Source: Azospirillum agricola
GTDB taxonomy: Bacteria > Pseudomonadota > Alphaproteobacteria > Azospirillales > Azospirillaceae
DNA: 64,000 nucleotides
Assembly (NCBI RefSeq): GCF_017876095.1
Contig: NZ_JAGINM010000004.1
Coordinates: forward strand, 310,001-374,000
Reading direction: 5' to 3'
In this document: piece after piece, positions 57,221-64,000 of the stretch
Position numbering within the stretch: the stretch's first letter is position 1
How the letters are laid out: each line of letters opens with the position of its first letter
Position numbers and translations under genes: made by a program
The notes under the pieces: model-generated
What the model saw: the letters and a program-made list of their open reading frames with translations, nothing else
What the model was told of the DNA's origin: nothing
Databases searched by the model: none

Positions 57221-58387
57221 ATGACGGACAGCGAAGCAGGCCGCACGCAGGCGGCGCGGCGGGCAAGCCGGACCGCCTTCCTCCTGAACGGCACCGTCTT
57301 CGGCGTGTGGGCCACCCACATCCCCGCCATCAAGGCGCATCTGGATCTGAGCGCCGCCGTGCTGGGCACGGCGTTGCTCTGCCTCGCGGTCGGCGCGCTG
57401 ACGGCGATGGTCGCCAGCGGCCCCCTGCTCGGCCGGCTGGGCAGCGCCCCGGTGACGCGGGCCACGGCGCTCGCCTTCGCCGGCCTGCTGCCCCTGCCCT
57501 CGCTGATGCCGGACGTCGCGTCGCTCTGCGCCGCCCTGTTCCTGTTCGGCGCGGCCGGCGGCACGATGGACGTCGCCATGAACGCCCAGGGCGCCCTGGT
57601 GGAGCGCCGGCTCGGCCGCCCGGTCATGTCGTCGCTGCACGGGATGTGGAGCCTCGGCGGCCTGACCGGGGCCGGGGCCGGCGGGCTGCTGCTGCCGCTG
57701 CTGCCGGCACCCGTCCAGGCCGGGCTGGTCGCCGCCGTCCTGCTCGCCCTCTTCCTGGCGACGCAATCCAGTCTGCTGCCCGACCGCGAGAGCGCGGGAG
57801 AGGGCGGCCTCGCCCTGCCCGACCGCGACACGCTGCTGCTGGGGGCGATGGCGATGCTCGCCTTCATGAGCGAGGGCGCCATCCTCGACTGGAGCGCCAT
57901 CTATCTGCGCGAGGATCTGGAGAGCGCCACGGCGCTCGCCGGCTTCGGTTTCGCGATCTTTTCCGGCGCCATGGCGCTCTGCCGCTTCTTCGGCGACCGG
58001 CTGCGCCAGAAGGTCGGCGCGGTGGCGCTGGTGCGGGCGGGCGGGCTGCTGGCCGCCGGCGGGCTGGCGCTCGCCATGCTGGGCGGGACGCCGGCGCTGG
58101 CGCTGGTCGGCTTCGGGCTGACCGGTATCGGCCTGTCGAACATCGTCCCGGTGCTGTTCAGCGCCGCCGGGGCCGCGGAGGAGGGACCGGGGAGGATGTC
58201 CGCCGCCCGCTCGATCGCCGCCGTCTCGACGCTCGGCTACACCGGGGTGCTGGCCGGGCCGGCGCTGCTCGGCTTCGTGGCGGAGGCGAGCAGCGTCGGG
58301 GCGTCCTTCGGTCTGGTCGCGGCGCTGATCCTGGCGATCACCGCCATGGCCCGGCGGGGCGTGCGGGTGCCCGCCCGGCCGTTGTGA
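57221..58387 (+). CDS. MFS transporter (YbjJ-like)
   Basis: 388 residues, about twelve membrane helices with little loop sequence. The opening FLLNGTVFGVWATHIPAIKA and GTMDVAMNAQGALVERRLGR with VMSSLHGMWSLGGLTGAGAG match a YbjJ/fucose-permease-like branch of the major facilitator superfamily. Charged residues in the GRLGSAPVTRATAL loop are typical. No substrate can be inferred. ATG 57221 follows GGCGGGAGGCGATC. Convergent with uppP, stops 8 bases apart. Confidence 0.85.
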   Translation: MTDSEAGRTQAARRASRTAFLLNGTVFGVWATHIPAIKAHLDLSAAVLGTALLCLAVGALTAMVASGPLLGRLGSAPVTRATALAFAGLLPLPSLMPDVASLCAALFLFGAAGGTMDVAMNAQGALVERRLGRPVMSSLHGMWSLGGLTGAGAGGLLLPLLPAPVQAGLVAAVLLALFLATQSSLLPDRESAGEGGLALPDRDTLLLGAMAMLAFMSEGAILDWSAIYLREDLESATALAGFGFAIFSGAMALCRFFGDRLRQKVGAVALVRAGGLLAAGGLALAMLGGTPALALVGFGLTGIGLSNIVPVLFSAAGAAEEGPGRMSAARSIAAVSTLGYTGVLAGPALLGFVAEASSVGASFGLVAALILAITAMARRGVRVPARPL

Positions 58388-58395
58388 CCTGACCG

Positions 58396-59196
58396 TTACA
58401 GATAGAGGTAGGCCAGCATCCCGCTGCCGATGGCGATGCGGTACCAGCCGAACGGCGTGAAGCCGTAGCGGCCCACGAAATCCACCAGCGTCTTGACCAC
58501 CAGCGCCGCCGCGATGAAGGCGGTGACGAAACCGACCGCGATCAGCGCCGCGTCGTCGAGGTTCATCACGCCCCAGTTCTTGTAGAGGTCGTAGGCTGTC
58601 GCCCCGGCCATGGTCGGCACCGCCAGGAAGAACGAGAACTCGGCCGCCGCCTTGCGGTCCACCCCCATCAGCAGCGCGCCCAGGATGCTGGCGCCCGAGC
58701 GCGACACGCCGGGCACCAGGGCCAGGCACTGGCACAGCCCGATCTTCAGCGCCAGCGGCGCCGAGAAGCTCTCGATCTGGTGATAGCGGGCGACCGGGAC
58801 GAAGCGCTCGACCACCAGGATGGCGACGCCGCCGACGATCAGGGCGACGCTGACCACGGTCGGGTTGAACAGCAGGGTCTTGATGATCCCATGCAGCCCG
58901 GCGCCCAGAACCATGGCCGGCAGGAAGGCCAGCAGCACCGCCCGCACGAAGCGGCGCGCGCCCGGATCGTCGGCCAGCCCGGTGGCGACCTTCCACAGCC
59001 GGGCGAAATAGACGACGCAGATGGCCAGGATGGCGCCGAGCTGGATCACCACCTCGAACACCTTGCCGGGCGGTCCCTCGAAGCCGAGGAAGGTGTCCAG
59101 CATGATGAGGTGGCCGGTGGAGGACACCGGCAGGAACTCGGTCAGCCCCTCCAGGAGGCCCATCAGGACGGCGTCCAGATATTGATCGATCAGCAT
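58396..59196 (-). CDS. uppP: Undecaprenyl-diphosphatase
   Basis: Integral membrane phosphatase that recycles the C55 carrier lipid for peptidoglycan and LPS synthesis, 266 residues. The two BacA signatures are present: LEGLTEFLPVSSTGHLIMLD (Glu-rich and PxSSTGH motif) and LVPGVSRSGASILGALLMG (PGxSRSG). About eight membrane helices. ATG at 59196. It is divergent from gltD. Confidence 0.96.
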   Translation of the reverse strand: MLIDQYLDAVLMGLLEGLTEFLPVSSTGHLIMLDTFLGFEGPPGKVFEVVIQLGAILAICVVYFARLWKVATGLADDPGARRFVRAVLLAFLPAMVLGAGLHGIIKTLLFNPTVVSVALIVGGVAILVVERFVPVARYHQIESFSAPLALKIGLCQCLALVPGVSRSGASILGALLMGVDRKAAAEFSFFLAVPTMAGATAYDLYKNWGVMNLDDAALIAVGFVTAFIAAALVVKTLVDFVGRYGFTPFGWYRIAIGSGMLAYLYL

Positions 59197-59573
59197 GCGG
59201 TGCTGCGCCTTCGACGGAGTGGGGGAACACTGTCCCGGCTTATAGCACCCGCCCTGAAGCTTGGCGATGTCGAGGGGTCGGTACCCCTCTTTGGGTGAAA
59301 GGACCGTTTCGGGACTAATTTTCTTTCCGATTTTACGAAACCGCCGATATGCGGACCAATCCGGTCTGGATTACGAATGAAAAGGTCAACAAACGATACC
59401 TATCGTCCGTTTTGTGCTTCCACCGCGCCGCAGCATGCGTTATATGACGAGCGTCCGCCGGTGCGCGGACGTTCGGTTTCAACCCAGCCGAGGGTCCTAG
59501 GGCAACCGCCGGGACTCCCCGGTCAGGCGGTCGCCCCTCACGGCGCGGTGCCGCGTAGAAGGAGCAGAAGGTC
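59197..59573 (+). promoter_or_regulatory. gltD upstream region with two strong stem-loops
   Basis: 377 bases without a gene. Left part: terminator-like hairpin GAGGGGT/ACCCCTC (59272-59289) followed by TTT, then an AT-rich stretch (59300-59410) likely to hold promoters. Right part, probably transcribed: hairpin CGTCCGC/GCGGACG (59452-59471) and a longer stem GGGC-A-ACCGCC paired with GGCGGT-C-GCCC (59500-59536), ending 37 bases before the gltD ATG. The ribosome site is GAAGGAG. The structures may be a leader element; I cannot match them to a known riboswitch. Confidence 0.5.
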
Positions 59574-61040
59574 ATGGCGAGCCAGAAGATGTTGGGCTTC
59601 GTGCACACCGCGCAGAAGATGCCCGACAAGCGCACCGCCGAGGAGCGCCGCCAGGACTTCGCCGAGATCTACGCCCGCTTCACCGACCAGCGCGCCAACG
59701 AACAGGCCAACCGCTGCTCGCAGTGCGGGGTTCCCTTCTGCCAGGTCCACTGCCCGGTCTCCAACAACATCCCCGACTGGCTGAAGCTGACCGCCGAGGG
59801 CCGGCTGGAGGAGGCCTACGAGACCTCGCAGGCGACCAACAACTTCCCGGAAATCTGCGGCCGCATCTGCCCGCAGGACCGGCTGTGCGAGGGCAACTGC
59901 GTCATCGAGCAGTCGACCCACGGCGCCGTGACCATCGGCTCGGTCGAGAAGTACATCAACGACACCGCCTGGGAGCAGGGTTGGGTCAAGCCGCGCACGC
60001 CGGTGCGTGAACTGGGCCTGTCGGTCGGCATCGTCGGCGCCGGCCCCGCCGGTCTGGCCGCCGCCGAGGAGCTGCGCGCCAAGGGTTACGAGGTCCATGT
60101 CTATGACCGTCACGACCGCATGGGCGGCCTGCTGGTCTACGGCATCCCCGGCTTCAAGCTGGAGAAGGACGTCGTCGGTCGCCGCGTCCAGCTGCTGGCC
60201 GACGCCGGCGTGGTCTTCCACCCGAACTTCGAGATCGGCCGCGACGCCTCGCTGGCCGATCTGCGCCAGCGCCACGTCTCCGTGCTGATCGCGACCGGCG
60301 TCTACAAGGCGCGCGACATCAAGGCGCCGGGCTGCGGCCTGAAGAACATCGTGCCGGCGCTGGACTACCTGACCACCTCCAACAAGGTGAGCCTGGGCGA
60401 CAGCGTCGCGGCGTTCGAGGACGGCTCGCTGAACGCCAACGGCAAGAAGGTCGTGGTGCTGGGCGGCGGCGACACCGCCATGGACTGCGTGCGCACGGCG
60501 ATCCGCCAGGGCGCCACCTCGGTGAAGTGCCTCTACCGCCGCGACCGCAAGAACATGCCGGGCTCGCAGCGCGAGGTCGCCCACGCCGAGGAGGAGGGCG
60601 TCGAGTTCGTCTGGCAGGCCGCCCCCGAGGGCTTCACCGGTGAGAACCGGGGGGGCGACGACGTCGTGACCGGCGTGCGCGCCGTGCGCATCCATCTCGG
60701 CGTCGCCGACGCCACCGGCCGCCAGACCCCGCAGGTGATCGAGGGCTCCGCGTTCACCGAGGAGGCCGATCTGGTCATCAAGGCGCTGGGCTTCGAGCCG
60801 GAGGACCTGCCGGGCGCCTTCGGCGCGCCCGACCTGACCGTCACCCGCTGGGGCACGCTGCTGGTCGACCACCGCACCAAGATGACCAGCCTGGACGGCG
60901 TCTTCGCCGCCGGCGACATCGTGCGCGGCGCCTCGCTGGTCGTCTGGGCCATCCGCGACGGCCGCGACGCGGCGGAGGCGATGCACGCCTACGCCCAGGC
61001 CGAGACGCAGCGCGTCGCGCTCGCCGTCGCCGCCGAGTAA
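59574..61040 (+). CDS. gltD: Glutamate synthase [NADPH] small (beta) subunit
   Basis: FAD-dependent NADPH dehydrogenase subunit that feeds electrons to GltB, 488 residues. N-terminal Cys clusters CSQCGVPFCQVHCPVSNNIP and EICGRICPQDRLCEGNCV bind 4Fe-4S centres at the subunit interface. FAD site: VGIVGAGPAGLAAAEELRAK. NADPH site: KVVVLGGGDTAMDCVRTAIR. DGVFAAGDIVRGASLVVWAI is the second FAD segment. Sequence closely resembles the A. brasilense enzyme. gltD precedes gltB, the order known from Azospirillum and opposite to E. coli. Confidence 0.98.
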   Translation: MASQKMLGFVHTAQKMPDKRTAEERRQDFAEIYARFTDQRANEQANRCSQCGVPFCQVHCPVSNNIPDWLKLTAEGRLEEAYETSQATNNFPEICGRICPQDRLCEGNCVIEQSTHGAVTIGSVEKYINDTAWEQGWVKPRTPVRELGLSVGIVGAGPAGLAAAEELRAKGYEVHVYDRHDRMGGLLVYGIPGFKLEKDVVGRRVQLLADAGVVFHPNFEIGRDASLADLRQRHVSVLIATGVYKARDIKAPGCGLKNIVPALDYLTTSNKVSLGDSVAAFEDGSLNANGKKVVVLGGGDTAMDCVRTAIRQGATSVKCLYRRDRKNMPGSQREVAHAEEEGVEFVWQAAPEGFTGENRGGDDVVTGVRAVRIHLGVADATGRQTPQVIEGSAFTEEADLVIKALGFEPEDLPGAFGAPDLTVTRWGTLLVDHRTKMTSLDGVFAAGDIVRGASLVVWAIRDGRDAAEAMHAYAQAETQRVALAVAAE

Positions 61041-61052
61041 AGCGACAGTCCC

Positions 61053-61070
61053 CCCCCGCGCGAGCGGGGG
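61053..61070. repeat. GC hairpin between gltD and gltB
   Basis: CCCCCGC (61053-61059) pairs with GCGGGGG (61064-61070) around a GCGA loop, 13 bases after the gltD stop. Flanking AGGGCCAGGGTGGGGGCACG extends the resemblance to the other CCCTCCCCCGC hairpins. It may adjust the ratio of the two subunits within the operon. Confidence 0.7.
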
Positions 61071-61157
61071 AGGGCCAGGGTGGGGGCACGTCACCCCGCC
61101 ACATCCCCAGGGGTCCAGCCCCCCAGGTCCACGTTCAGACTGTGAAAGGGTCGTTCC

Positions 61158-64000
61158 ATGACCACCGAGTTGAACCAGGGTGAGCAGTTCGTCGCCGATT
61201 TCCGCGCCAACGCCGCGGCGCTGACCACTGCCAACGCCTACAATCCGGAGGATGAGCACGACGCCTGCGGCGTCGGCTTCATCGCCGCGATCGACGGCAA
61301 GCCCCGCCGTTCGGTGGTCGAGAAAGGCATCGAGGCGCTGAAGGCGGTCTGGCACCGGGGTGCGGTGGACGCGGACGGCAAGACCGGCGACGGCGCCGGC
61401 ATCCACGTCCAGGTCCCGCAGAAGTTCTTCAAGGACCATGTCAGGGTCATCGGCCACCGCGCGCCCGACAACAACCTCGCCGTCGGCCAGGTGTTCCTGC
61501 CGCGCGTCAGCCTGGACGCGCAGGAAGCCTGCCGCTGCATCGTCGAGACCGAGATCCTGGGCTTCGGCTACTATATCTACGGCTGGCGCCAGGTGCCGAT
61601 CAACGTCGACATCATCGGCGAGAAGGCCAACGCGACCCGGCCCGAGATCGAGCAGATCATCGTCGGCAACACCAAGGGCGTGTCCGACGAGCAGTTCGAG
61701 CTGGACCTCTACATCATCCGCAACCGCATCGAGAAGGCGGTGCGCGGCGAGCAGATCAACGACTTCTACATCTGCTCCCTGTCGGCGCGCTCGCTGATCT
61801 ACAAGGGCATGTTCCTGGCCGAGCAGCTGACCACCTTCTACCCCGACCTGACCGACGAGCGGTTCGAGTCGAGCTTCGCCATCTACCACCAGCGCTACTC
61901 GACCAACACCTTCCCGACCTGGCCGCTGGCCCAGCCCTTCCGCATGCTCGCCCACAACGGCGAGATCAACACGCTGAAGGGCAACGTCAACTGGATGAAG
62001 GCGCACGAGACCCGCATGGAGCACCCGGCCTTCGGGGCGCACATGCAGGATCTCAAGCCCATCATCGGCGTCGGCCTGTCCGATTCCGGCGCCTTCGACT
62101 CGGTGTTCGAGGTGATGGTCCGCGCCGGCCGCACGGCGCCGATGGTCAAGATGATGCTGGTGCCCCAGGCGCTGACCAGCTCCAAGACCACGCCCGACAA
62201 CCACAAGGCGCTGATCGCCTACTGCAACTCCGTCATGGAGCCGTGGGACGGCCCGGCCGCGCTCGCCATGACCGACGGCCGCTGGGTCGTCGGCGGCATG
62301 GACCGCAACGGCCTGCGCCCGATGCGCTACACCATCACGACGGACGGCCTGATCATCGGCGGGTCCGAGACCGGGATGGTCAAGATCGACGAGACCCAGG
62401 TGGTCGAGAAGGGCCGCCTCGGGCCGGGCGAGATGATCGCCGTCGACCTGCTGGAGGGCAAGCTCTACCACGACCGCGCGCTGAAGGACCATCTGTCGGC
62501 CCTGAAGCCGTGGGGCCAGTGGGTCAAGAACACCACCCACCTCGACGAGCTGGTCAAGGACGCCGCCCAGAAGGGCGAGCCGTCGGAGATGGACAAGGCC
62601 GAGCTGCGCCGCCGCCAGATGGCCTTCGGCCTGACCATGGAGGACATGGAGCTGATCCTCCACCCCATGGCCGAGGACGGCAAGGAGGCCATCGGCTCGA
62701 TGGGCGACGACAGCCCGATCGCCGTGCTCTCCGACAAGTACCGTGGCCTGCACAACTTCTTCCGCCAGAACTTCTCCCAGGTCACCAACCCGCCCATCGA
62801 CTCGTTGCGCGAGCGCCGCGTGATGAGCCTGAAGACGCGGCTGGGCAACCTCGGCAACATCCTGGACGAGGACGAGAGCCAGACCCGTCTGCTCCAGCTC
62901 GACAGCCCGGTGCTGACCACCGCCGAGTTCCGCGCCATGCGCGGCTACATGGGCGACACGGCGGCCGAGATCGACGCCACCTTCCCGGTGGACGGCGGCC
63001 CCGACGCGCTGCGCGACGCGCTGCGCCGCATCCGCGTCGAGACCGAGGACGCCGTGCGCGGCGGCGCCAGCCACGTCATCCTGACCGACGAGGCGATGGG
63101 GGCCGCCCGCGCCGCCATCCCGGCGATCCTGGCGACCGGCGCGGTCCACACCCACCTGATCCGCAGCAACCTGCGCACCTTCACCTCGCTGAACGTGCGC
63201 ACGGCCGAGTGCCTGGACACCCATTACTACGCCGTGCTGATCGGCGTCGGCGCCACCACCGTCAACGCCTATCTGGCGCAGGAGGCGGTGGCCGAGCGTC
63301 ACCGCCGCGGCCTGCTGGGCTCGCTGCCGCTGGAAAAGGCGATGGCCAACGTCAAGAAGTCGATCGACGACGGCCTGCTGAAGATCATGTCCAAGATGGG
63401 CATCTCGGTCATCAGCAGCTACCGCGGCGGCTGCAACTTCGAAGCCATCGGCCTGTCCCGCGCCCTGGTCGCCGAGCATTTCCCGGCGATGGTCAGCCGC
63501 ATCTCCGGCATCGGCCTGAACGGCATCCAGAAGAAGGTGCTGGAGCAGCACGCGGTGGCCTACGACAACGCCGTCGTGGCGCTGCCGGTCGGCGGCTTCT
63601 ACCGCTTCCGCAAGTCGGGCGACCGCCACGGCTGGGAGGGCGGCATCATCCACACCCTCCAGCAGGCCGTCACCAACGACAGCTACACCACCTTCAAGAA
63701 GTATTCCGAGCAGGTGAACAAGCGGCCGCCGATGCAGCTGCGCGACCTGCTGGAGTTCCGCTCGACCAAGCCCGCCGTCCCGGTGGACGAGGTCGAGAGC
63801 ATCACCGCCATCCGCAAGCGCTTCATCACCCCCGGCATGTCGATGGGCGCCCTGTCGCCCGAGGCGCACGGCACGCTGAACGTCGCGATGAACCGCATCG
63901 GCGCCAAGTCCGACTCGGGCGAGGGCGGCGAGGATCCGGCGCGCTTCCGTCCCGACAAGAACGGCGACAACTGGAACTCGGCGATCAAGCAGGTGGCGTC
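61158..64000 (+). CDS. gltB: Glutamate synthase large (alpha) subunit, 3' end outside window
   Basis: Partial: about 947 residues are visible out of roughly 1,500, and the frame is open to base 64000. The propeptide (1-36) precedes the N-terminal-nucleophile Cys37 in EHDACGVGFIAAIDGKP; cleavage would expose it. The class II glutaminase domain (QRYSTNTFPTWPLAQPFRML, AHNGEINT, GMDRNGLRPMRY) and the central domain (LNVRTAECLDTHYYAVLIGV) are followed by the start of the FMN-binding synthase domain (ITPGMSMGALSPEAHGTLNV). Cys residues for the 3Fe-4S cluster lie beyond the window. ATG 61158 follows AAAGGG. Confidence 0.98.
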   Translation, partial: MTTELNQGEQFVADFRANAAALTTANAYNPEDEHDACGVGFIAAIDGKPRRSVVEKGIEALKAVWHRGAVDADGKTGDGAGIHVQVPQKFFKDHVRVIGHRAPDNNLAVGQVFLPRVSLDAQEACRCIVETEILGFGYYIYGWRQVPINVDIIGEKANATRPEIEQIIVGNTKGVSDEQFELDLYIIRNRIEKAVRGEQINDFYICSLSARSLIYKGMFLAEQLTTFYPDLTDERFESSFAIYHQRYSTNTFPTWPLAQPFRMLAHNGEINTLKGNVNWMKAHETRMEHPAFGAHMQDLKPIIGVGLSDSGAFDSVFEVMVRAGRTAPMVKMMLVPQALTSSKTTPDNHKALIAYCNSVMEPWDGPAALAMTDGRWVVGGMDRNGLRPMRYTITTDGLIIGGSETGMVKIDETQVVEKGRLGPGEMIAVDLLEGKLYHDRALKDHLSALKPWGQWVKNTTHLDELVKDAAQKGEPSEMDKAELRRRQMAFGLTMEDMELILHPMAEDGKEAIGSMGDDSPIAVLSDKYRGLHNFFRQNFSQVTNPPIDSLRERRVMSLKTRLGNLGNILDEDESQTRLLQLDSPVLTTAEFRAMRGYMGDTAAEIDATFPVDGGPDALRDALRRIRVETEDAVRGGASHVILTDEAMGAARAAIPAILATGAVHTHLIRSNLRTFTSLNVRTAECLDTHYYAVLIGVGATTVNAYLAQEAVAERHRRGLLGSLPLEKAMANVKKSIDDGLLKIMSKMGISVISSYRGGCNFEAIGLSRALVAEHFPAMVSRISGIGLNGIQKKVLEQHAVAYDNAVVALPVGGFYRFRKSGDRHGWEGGIIHTLQQAVTNDSYTTFKKYSEQVNKRPPMQLRDLLEFRSTKPAVPVDEVESITAIRKRFITPGMSMGALSPEAHGTLNVAMNRIGAKSDSGEGGEDPARFRPDKNGDNWNSAIKQVA

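Noticed and set aside
59480..59540. Guanidine (ykkC-type) riboswitch suggested by a CTAGGG segment
   Set aside because: The downstream conserved elements of that class are absent and the surrounding stem pairs differently.
59538..63869. Very long minus-strand open frame opposite gltD and gltB
   Set aside because: Composition artefact of GC-rich codons on the sense strand. Its translation is low-complexity Gly/Ala/Arg/His/Gln-rich, whereas the sense frames match glutamate synthase throughout.

Overview
The window is a very GC-rich stretch of an alphaproteobacterial chromosome, most likely Azospirillum or a close Rhodospirillales relative. The strongest evidence is the glutamate synthase pair at the right end. 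gltD lies upstream of gltB, and the large subunit matches the Azospirillum brasilense enzyme as I remember it, including a 36-residue propeptide before the catalytic cysteine. The kdsD-lptC-lptA-lptB-rpoN-hpf-ptsN run and the rsmB-heparinase-purH run also fit this group. The species is not resolved. The gltB frame leaves the window at base 64000, and the first gene may begin just before base 1.

Layout. 0-8.5 kb: a flavoprotein, a class A penicillin-binding protein, a small PHA-granule-system protein, a complete phage-shock module (pspF divergent from a 48-codon gene, then pspA, pspB, pspC) with a clear sigma-54 promoter and tandem operators, and a pair of related membrane proteins. 8.5-15.1 kb: kup, then an isolated type VI secretion trio (tssL with an OmpA domain, a short tssM, tagF). 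15.1-23.8 kb: repeat-rich intergenic DNA, an EF-hand protein, a glutathione transferase, an M20 amidohydrolase, a PrcB-like lipoprotein, an adenosine-deaminase-like lipoprotein, a TPR protein with a methyltransferase domain resembling PRMT7/PRMT9, and a UMF1-type transporter. 24-32 kb: purH, heparinase-like, rsmB, and clpB with a candidate heat-shock promoter. 32-45 kb: NUDIX and MOSC proteins, then a minus-strand series of DUF4167, prmC, prfA, hemA, ispG, rodZ, ptsP, a nitronate-monooxygenase-like gene and lysC. 45-48.5 kb: ubiG, then the one clearly accessory patch, a composite 601-codon gene of unknown function behind a 128-bp inverted-repeat segment, convergent with a Uma2-type nuclease gene. 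48.5-55.8 kb: ptsN, hpf, rpoN, lptB, lptA, lptC, kdsD, rnd and tRNA-Leu(CAG). 56-64 kb: an NDUFA9-like oxidoreductase, a transporter, uppP, gltD and partial gltB.

Two functional themes stand out. One is envelope biogenesis and stress: PBP1A, Psp, RodZ, LptABC, KdsD, UppP and ClpB. The other is nitrogen and sigma-54 control: rpoN, both PTS-Ntr ends (ptsP and ptsN), hpf, gltBD and a sigma-54-dependent psp operon. The least explained items are the 46.1-47.9 kb chimeric gene, the TPR-PRMT-like protein, the very small genes in and next to the psp operon, the abbreviated type VI cluster, and several dispersed inverted-repeat families. I see no CRISPR array, rRNA, integrase or intact insertion sequence.
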